Shown one piece after another: positions 9,001-12,979 of a stretch of 12,979 bases of DNA. The stretch spans positions 1 through 12,979 of the forward strand of contig CALADZ010000126.1 in NCBI GenBank assembly GCA_937890575.1. Direction: 5' to 3'. The translations under genes and the position numbers were made by a program. This DNA is from MAG-120531 sp002378585 (GTDB lineage: Bacteria; Bacteroidota; Bacteroidia; Flavobacteriales; Flavobacteriaceae). The notes under the pieces are model-generated. The model was not told the DNA's origin. It saw nothing but the letters and a program-made list of their open reading frames with translations, and did no database searches. Position 1 is the stretch's first letter. The number at the start of each line of letters is the position of its first letter.

Positions 9001-9267
9001 AGTATTCAAGATTTTGCTGTGGATCCTGAAAGTCCTGGTCAAATCTGGTATGTGGGTAATTACAGCGGTTATGTCACCGAACTCGGAGTCAATAAAGCCC
9101 AAGCAGGGGGCATTTTGAGTGAATTTGGTGAACAAGGATTTAAAACCCACCAAAATCTTCCATTACCCCTCTTTTCTGAGGCGAGAAAAGTAGTGCCTCT
9201 AGGCCAAGGCAGATTCTTGGTCGTGCGCAATAACCAACAAGCCATTATGTTGAACAAAAGAAAATAA
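6022..9267 (+). CDS. Giant FG-GAP/VCBS repeat lipoprotein with ASPIC/UnbV domain, divergent paralogue
   Basis: I chose ATG 6022, giving 1,081 residues, because it yields a clean lipoprotein signal (MNNKW, hydrophobic core, lipobox ATSC, Cys18). An in-frame ATG at 5977 would add 15 residues that only re-read the previous gene. After Cys come TDKEE, acidic/Lys residues compatible with surface export. Calcium-type loops occur near 69, 120, 178, 253, 306, 387 and 479 in the first propeller. ASPIC/UnbV is at about 519-592 (VHFGLGD, IDSIVVEWVG). The linker HAENTYFDY is near 619, and second-propeller loops are near 647, 701, 757, 812 and 864. The late loops have decayed (DDYDENQQVDP near 898; the last blade near 996 has no DxDxDG). 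QLPPLKKTFTDY near 930 is the helical insert. The segment NRPNDLDYI near 397 replaces the IYKDL-x-D-x-DYL of the two other paralogues, marking a different subfamily. The next gene begins 2 bases after the stop. Confidence 0.95.
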   Translation: MNNKWTLALSVLLLATSCTDKEEIDAGIQFESLSAQQTGIDFSNDLDPQGPLNMIEYLYFNNGGGVAAGDLDGDGLDDLFFTGNQVSNKLYKNLGDFTFEDVTQKAGIIQSGDWSNGVVMADINNDGLLDIIVTQVSGYKGLQGHHLVYLNLGGMKFKEVSEEVGLALAGFGTQASFFDYDQDGDLDVYLMNHSVHTPYSYGTAEKRNETDPSAGDKLLENTWETGVLQFVDVTQKAGILSSALGYGLGLHTGDLNGDGWDDIYVGNDFHENDYLYLNNQDKTFRQAQGDYLAHSSRFTMGVDAADIDGDGRTDLMSLDMMPDDPEIFLKSGGEDADKVSQIKETFGFGPQYSRNHLQINQNNQGFADVALMTRTHATDWSWSVLLQDYNNDGNTDIFISNGILNRPNDLDYINYLSNVDFAAYNQEQQKEIAQKLIGEMPTLKISNVVFEHQGGLDFKRLTKEAGMEETYSNGAAYADLDRDGRLDLIVNNINQKASILRNVSPGSKHWIGIDLKSDRATMGSKVSVYAAGSVWQKSQANARGFQSSSTPIVHFGLGDQAKIDSIVVEWVGRTPRVYKNLNTDQYHIIQEKEGANAKATLPQAVAMADLEVSLFNYQHAENTYFDYENEGLMPERLSIEGPAVVYEDFNSDGLKDLYIGGGKNQIPGYYLQQTDGSWKYQEVKAFINDAIHEDVDAAAIDFDKDGDLDLYVMSGGNDNPEGDIQMLDRLYLSNGKGDFIRFQAGLPNSNSGSISVADFNNDGYPDMYLGSRSIPKGYGLSPYSALLKNTQEFNFELIERKRLGMVTDSEFADLNGDGWLDLIVVGDWMPVTVWMNQGDGTFKDETASLGLDKTEGFWNCITTTDLDGDGQLDLLVGNAGLNMKWQASEQKPITLFLDDYDENQQVDPIIFYWMQDRQVPFASKDKITGQLPPLKKTFTDYKSFTKAKDISGLTGKKEVLETKQVRELRSMAYLNKGASGFVGVPLPNIAQRSSIQDFAVDPESPGQIWYVGNYSGYVTELGVNKAQAGGILSEFGEQGFKTHQNLPLPLFSEARKVVPLGQGRFLVVRNNQQAIMLNKRK

Positions 9268-9269
9268 TC

Positions 9270-10628
9270 ATGAACACCATTTTTAAAAAGTCAGGAGCTT
9301 TACTGGCCGCCGTATTGATCGCCTTTACATCATGCGAAAAAAACACAGCCTATCAAGACCACCTGAAAGATCCCAAGTTATTCAGTGAGGCCATGCAAAC
9401 GCTTACCGATGTCATCGTGCACGATATTTTTTCTCCACCGGTGGCTTCTAGAATATACGTATACCCCACTGTGGCTGCCTATTCGATTATGCAGCAGGCT
9501 TACCCTGATCAATATGCCGATTTGGCCGGTCAATTAAAAGACCTAACCTCGATTCCTAAGCCCAAAAGCAAGGAGGTAGATATGAACCTTGCGGCTATTC
9601 ATGCATTTCTGAAATTGAGCCAAAACTTCATTTTTTCTGAAGAAAAAATCGAGGCCTACCGGGAAGGGTTATACGAACAACTGGATGAAGAAGGTCTGCC
9701 CTCAGGAGTAAAGAAAGCTTCATTGGCCTACGGAGAAGAGGTAGCGGCGCATATTATGGCTTGGGCCAATACTGATTTCTACAAGCAAACACGCACCTTT
9801 CCCAAATACACCATACAAGAAGGGGATGCGTATTGGAAACCTACTCCTCCCATGTATATGGAAGGTATCGAGCCTTCATGGAATAAAATCCGCACCCTGG
9901 TATTGGATTACCCGGATCAATTTATGCCTAAAGCCCCCCTGCCCATTGATCTGAGCACCGACAGTCCATTTTATGCGCAACTAAAAGAAGTATACGATGT
10001 GGGCAATGAAATGACCCAAGATCCTGAAGGAGAGAAAGCGCAAATTGCCGCTTTTTGGGACTGTAACCCATTTGTATCCCACCAAAGAGGCCACGCCATG
10101 TTTGCCACCAAAAAAATCAGTCCTGGTGGCCACTGGATCAACATTGTTAAAATTGCTAGCGAACAAGCTGATAGTGATTTCCCTCAGACAATCAATGCCT
10201 ACACTCGGGTGACCATCTCGTTATTTGACGCCTTTATTTCTTGTTGGGATACCAAGTGGAAAACGATTGTTGTACGTCCCGAAACACTGATCAACCAATA
10301 CATCGATGAACAGTGGATGCCTCACCTACAGACACCCCCATTCCCAGAATACACTTCCGGTCACTCAGTCATTTCACGCGCTTCAGCCATAGCACTAACC
10401 GGTATATACGGGGATAATTTCTCGTTTGTGGACACCTCGGAGAGAAGGTATGGATTGCCCGACCGAAGCTTCACTTCTTTCTTACAAGCCTCTGAAGAAG
10501 CGGCGCTTTCCAGAATGTATGGAGGTATTCACTACCGCATGGCGATTGAGGAGGGAATTACACAAGGGGAAGCCGTAGGAAGATATATTCAGGAAAAATT
10601 AGTCACCGCACTTCCTAAGACAAATTAA
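9270..10628 (+). CDS. Vanadium-dependent haloperoxidase / PAP2-superfamily lipoprotein
   Basis: This 452-residue protein has a lipoprotein signal with lipobox FTSC, Cys22. The C-terminal part carries the haloperoxidase/acid-phosphatase signature: K-x6-RP at K329-R336-P337, PPFPEYTSGH with S363, G364 and H365, and SR-x5-H at R415 and H421. These match the vanadate (or phosphate) ligands and acid-base histidine known from fungal chloroperoxidase. Deviations are Thr for Pro before SGH and Ala425 where phosphatases often have Asp after the last His. Phe358, five residues before S363, occupies the position that is Phe in chloroperoxidase (by recollection) and His in algal bromoperoxidases. The likely activity is peroxide-dependent halide oxidation or phosphate-ester hydrolysis in the periplasm or at the cell surface; the sequence cannot separate these. 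The N-terminal half is helical, as usual. The 2-base gap to the preceding gene places it in the same operon. Confidence 0.9.
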   Translation: MNTIFKKSGALLAAVLIAFTSCEKNTAYQDHLKDPKLFSEAMQTLTDVIVHDIFSPPVASRIYVYPTVAAYSIMQQAYPDQYADLAGQLKDLTSIPKPKSKEVDMNLAAIHAFLKLSQNFIFSEEKIEAYREGLYEQLDEEGLPSGVKKASLAYGEEVAAHIMAWANTDFYKQTRTFPKYTIQEGDAYWKPTPPMYMEGIEPSWNKIRTLVLDYPDQFMPKAPLPIDLSTDSPFYAQLKEVYDVGNEMTQDPEGEKAQIAAFWDCNPFVSHQRGHAMFATKKISPGGHWINIVKIASEQADSDFPQTINAYTRVTISLFDAFISCWDTKWKTIVVRPETLINQYIDEQWMPHLQTPPFPEYTSGHSVISRASAIALTGIYGDNFSFVDTSERRYGLPDRSFTSFLQASEEAALSRMYGGIHYRMAIEEGITQGEAVGRYIQEKLVTALPKTN

Positions 10629-10659
10629 CTATCTTTAAAATCAACTAAACCAAACTAAA
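10629..10659 (+). promoter_or_regulatory. 31-base A-rich leader before the symporter gene, with repeated AACTAAA
   Basis: This is the longest gene-free stretch in the window. It has no Shine-Dalgarno-like purine run. AACTAAA occurs twice, at 10643-10649 and 10653-10659, exactly ten bases apart and ending directly at the ATG. TATCTTTA at 10629-10636 resembles the Bacteroidota -7 element TAnnTTTG except for its last base, but no TTG is placed correctly upstream. It probably serves as an unstructured A-rich translation leader; an internal promoter is possible but weakly supported. Confidence 0.3.
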
Positions 10660-12249
10660 ATGATCGGAGTTATTTCTTTTGTCGGCTTTACTTTACTGGT
10701 AGGGCTGATTGCCTATCTGGCGACACGCACCACCGATGAGCGTACTTCAGATGGCTATTTTTTAGGAGGACGAAGCTTGACTGCTGGTGTGATCGCCGGC
10801 TCGCTGCTATTGACCAATCTGTCTACGGAACAAATAGTAGGACTCAATGGAAGTGCCTATGCAGAAGGCCTATCGGTGATGGCTTGGGAAACCCTGGCCG
10901 CAATAGCCATGGTCGTTACCGCTATCTTTTTATTGCCGAGATACCTCAAAGGAGGTCTGACCACCGTTCCTCAATTTTTAGCTTCCCGTTTTGACGTCAC
11001 CACCAAAACCATCACCTCTGCCCTATTTTTAACCGGCTATGTAGTGGTGCTTTTGCCGATTATTTTATACTCTGGATCGGTAGCCATCAGTGGAATGTTT
11101 GATGTCCCCACCTTGCTGGGCGTATCTCAAACCACAGCTATATGGATTTGTGTTTGGGGTATCGGGATTACCGGATCGATTTATGCGGTATTTGGCGGGC
11201 TTAAAGCTGTAGCGGTTTCAGATAGTATCAACGCGATTGGTCTGTTGATCGGCGGGTTGATGATTCCCGTATTTGGACTGCTGTATATCGGCGATGGTCA
11301 CTTGATTGAGGGGATTCGGATATTGGTGGCTGAAAACCCCGATAAATTCAAATCGATGGGGAGTCCTAACTCACCCGTGCCTTTCCACACTTTGTTTACC
11401 GGAATGATGTTGGTCCAGTTGTTTTATTGGGGTACTAACCAACAAATTATTCAACGAGCACTGGCCGCTAAAAATTTAGTGGAAGGACAGAAAGGTCTGC
11501 TGTTGGCCGCATTTATCAAAGTGCTGGGTCCATTGCTGGTGGTGCTTCCAGGTATTATCGCTTACCACATCTTTGACGGTGGACTTGACGTGGCTGACCA
11601 AGCTTATCCAGCATTGGTATCTAAAGTGCTTCCTACCCCATTGGTCGGATTTTTTGCAGCCGTATTATTCGGAGCCATTTTAAGTTCGTTTAACTCAGTG
11701 CTCAACAGTTCTGTGACCCTGTTTGGGATAGATATCTACAAGCAACACATCAACCCAGAGGCAGGGGAGCAAGTGATCGTGAAATACGGCAAATATTTTG
11801 GTCTTTTCCTCGCCTTTGCCTCCATGTTTATCGCTCCCTCCATCGCCAATGCAGGTAGTTTATTTGACTATTTACAGGAAGTAAATGGTATCTACAGCAT
11901 TCCGATCCTCACCATTATAGTAGTAGGGTATACCACCAAAAGAGTTCCTGCCATCGCTGCTAAGATTGGGGTGGTTTCCGGGTCACTGCTGTATATTTTA
12001 AGCCAATTTGTACTGAAGCCTTATTTGGCAGATCAAGGTATTGCCTACCCACACTATTTGGATGTGATGTTGATCTTATTCTTATTGAATATCGCCATCA
12101 TGTTGATCATCGGGAAAATAGCGCCGCGAAGCGAGGATTACGTAATGGAATACACCAAGCAAGTAGATATTACCCCGTATAAAAATGTTAAAACTGTCGG
12201 AATAGCGATCTGTATCTTAGTTATCGGGATTTATATTTACTTCGCATAA
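10660..12249 (+). CDS. Sodium:solute symporter (SSS/SGLT family), YidK-like
   Basis: This 529-residue polytopic inner-membrane protein couples sodium entry to uptake of a small solute, probably a sugar or sugar acid. Family marks are GYFLGGRSL at 32-40; NLSTEQIVGLNGSAY at 53-67; the SSS signature GGLKAVAVSDSINAIG at 179-194; YWGTNQQIIQRALAAKN at 256-272; and FGAILSSFNSVLNSS at 337-351. In the last, A339, S342 and S343 align with the Na2-site residues of vSGLT as I recall them. The segments NLSTEQ and AYPALVSKVLPTPLVGFF strongly recall E. coli YidK, but this protein ends soon after the helix at about 511-528, so it seems to lack the extra C-terminal helix and tail of YidK (about 570 residues by recollection). 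About 13-14 hydrophobic segments are visible. It follows the haloperoxidase-like gene after 31 bases and may import a product of the upstream envelope proteins. The substrate cannot be read from the sequence. Confidence 0.93.
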   Translation: MIGVISFVGFTLLVGLIAYLATRTTDERTSDGYFLGGRSLTAGVIAGSLLLTNLSTEQIVGLNGSAYAEGLSVMAWETLAAIAMVVTAIFLLPRYLKGGLTTVPQFLASRFDVTTKTITSALFLTGYVVVLLPIILYSGSVAISGMFDVPTLLGVSQTTAIWICVWGIGITGSIYAVFGGLKAVAVSDSINAIGLLIGGLMIPVFGLLYIGDGHLIEGIRILVAENPDKFKSMGSPNSPVPFHTLFTGMMLVQLFYWGTNQQIIQRALAAKNLVEGQKGLLLAAFIKVLGPLLVVLPGIIAYHIFDGGLDVADQAYPALVSKVLPTPLVGFFAAVLFGAILSSFNSVLNSSVTLFGIDIYKQHINPEAGEQVIVKYGKYFGLFLAFASMFIAPSIANAGSLFDYLQEVNGIYSIPILTIIVVGYTTKRVPAIAAKIGVVSGSLLYILSQFVLKPYLADQGIAYPHYLDVMLILFLLNIAIMLIIGKIAPRSEDYVMEYTKQVDITPYKNVKTVGIAICILVIGIYIYFA

Positions 12250-12266
12250 ACCGATAAACAATTTTC

Positions 12267-12920
12267 ATGAACATATTTGGGTACACCTTTGTGCTGTGTA
12301 TCACCCTTTTAGGTGGATACACAGCCATGGCCCAAACCGAAAGTGGAAGTCCGATTGATTTGCCTACACCAACAGGGATCGAGCCGAGCAATAACAACGC
12401 CCGTATGCCTTTATCCCTACCCAAAAACCTCAATCTTCCCAAGGCTGAGCCGATGCCTATGGAATTTAAGGTGACTAGAAATCCGGTCAAAATGATCGAT
12501 GACCGAAATCTAGTCCCTGCCGGTGCCTACCTCAACTTGGATCCAAAGATCAAATCGAAACCCAATAAAAAATCGACCTCCTATTACGGAGATACCTTTT
12601 TAGGCGAGGTAAAAACAAGTGACTCTTTTGTGGGTATTGTGTGCAGAGACCACCAAATGATCGATGGGGATAGGGTGCGTATCTACCTCAACGGCAACCT
12701 GATGTACGATAACTTTTACCTCACCGGCGGGTTTAAAGGCATCAATATGGATCTAGCTATGGGCATCAATAAAATTGAATTTGAAGCGATTAACGAAGGA
12801 TCCGCCTCGCCCAATACAGCGATGGTTGGCGTATTCAACGAAGCGGGTAGGTTGATCAAACAAGCCATTTGGAACCTCTCTCAAGGAGCCAAAGGCACCA
12901 TCATTGTGGTCAGAGAATAA
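12267..12920 (+). CDS. Secreted protein of unknown function with C-terminal beta domain
   Basis: This 217-residue protein has a type I signal peptide whose n-region lacks Lys/Arg (MNIFGYTF). The hydrophobic core ends in AMA before Gln23, a typical Bacteroidota cleavage context. Residues 23-100 are Pro/Asn/Met-rich and look extended or disordered (PTPTGIEPSNNNARMPLSLP). From about 105 a beta-rich domain follows: GDTFLGEVKTSD, DHQMIDGDRVRIYLNGNLM near 148, GINKIEFEAINEG near 186 and SPNTAMVGVFNEAGR near 200, ending with WNLSQGAKGTIIVV. The order DGD-x-V-x-I-Y-L-N-G, then G-x-N-x-I-x-F-x-A-x-N-x-G and PNTA, looks like a small beta-sandwich that I recall seeing in Bacteroidota secreted proteins, but I cannot name the family. 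No catalytic motif is evident. It starts 17 bases after the symporter and may be its operon partner or an unrelated gene at the operon end. Confidence 0.87.
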   Translation: MNIFGYTFVLCITLLGGYTAMAQTESGSPIDLPTPTGIEPSNNNARMPLSLPKNLNLPKAEPMPMEFKVTRNPVKMIDDRNLVPAGAYLNLDPKIKSKPNKKSTSYYGDTFLGEVKTSDSFVGIVCRDHQMIDGDRVRIYLNGNLMYDNFYLTGGFKGINMDLAMGINKIEFEAINEGSASPNTAMVGVFNEAGRLIKQAIWNLSQGAKGTIIVVRE

Positions 12921-12922
12921 AC

Positions 12923-12979
12923 CTAAAAGCCTGGATGGTATTTTCGTTGAGCACTGGCTTCAACGGCCTCCCGATAAAA
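12923..12979 (-). CDS. Possible 3' end of a convergent gene (partial, last 18 codons)
   Basis: On the minus strand, bases 12979 to 12923 read as 18 sense codons (FYREAVEASAQRKYHPGF) followed by TAG. The composition looks like a natural helical C-terminus with a basic tail and no rare-codon anomalies. The stop would fall two bases from the end of the plus-strand gene, consistent with tight convergent packing. The stretch is too short for family assignment, and an open frame of this length can occur by chance. Confidence 0.4.
   Translation of the reverse strand, partial: FYREAVEASAQRKYHPGF

Noticed and set aside
3..9267. Repeated GAT/GAC-rich DNA words as tandem DNA repeats or CRISPR
   Set aside because: The repetition comes from protein-level DxDxDGxxD loops at irregular spacing with varied codons. 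There are no identical repeats or regular spacers.
10600..10640. Bacteroidota-type promoter before the symporter
   Set aside because: TATCTTTA approaches TAnnTTTG, but no TTG sits 17-19 bases upstream, so it is not called as a promoter.
12945..12965. Perfect 6-bp inverted repeat CGTTGA/TCAACG as a terminator
   Set aside because: There is no T-run after the stem on either strand (the T-run precedes it on the plus strand), the loop is nine bases, and it lies inside the tentative minus-strand coding end.

Overview
The window reads as one densely packed plus-strand gene run from a Bacteroidota bacterium, most likely a marine Flavobacteriia or Cytophagia relative. The grounds are: large FG-GAP/VCBS + ASPIC/UnbV lipoproteins of a type abundant in that phylum; four intact lipoprotein signals (lipobox followed by Cys), some with acidic/Lys residues after the Cys; A-rich leaders without clear Shine-Dalgarno sequences; moderate GC; and very short or negative gene spacing. 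No RNA gene, insertion sequence, CRISPR array, riboswitch or convincing terminator was seen. No gene-free stretch exceeds about 31 bases.

Layout. (1) Bases 3-2177: the 3' two thirds of a giant FG-GAP/ASPIC-UnbV protein whose start lies left of the window. (2) 2174-2761: a 195-residue lipoprotein of unknown function. (3) 2754-6029: an intact 1,091-residue lipoprotein paralogue of gene 1. (4) 6022-9267: a second intact paralogue, 1,081 residues, from a more distant subfamily. (5) 9270-10628: a lipoprotein of the vanadium-dependent haloperoxidase / PAP2 acid-phosphatase superfamily with all the expected oxyanion ligands. (6) 10660-12249: a YidK-like member of the sodium:solute symporter (SSS/SGLT) family. 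(7) 12267-12920: a secreted protein with a conserved-looking C-terminal beta domain of unknown function. (8) 12923-12979, minus strand: a tentative 3' end of a convergent gene.

Genes 1-5 are chained by overlaps of 4, 8 and 8 bases and a 2-base gap, so they are almost certainly co-transcribed and probably translationally coupled. Genes 6 and 7 follow after 31 and 17 bases and may belong to the same operon. Inferred picture: a cell-envelope operon in which calcium-loop beta-propeller lipoproteins, a small lipoprotein and an exported oxyanion-dependent enzyme act outside the inner membrane, while a sodium-coupled importer takes up a small organic solute. The substrate cannot be read from the sequence. 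The most notable points are the three-paralogue array with repeated ATGAATAA stop/start junctions, the orphan small lipoprotein inserted in it, and the pairing with a haloperoxidase-like enzyme.
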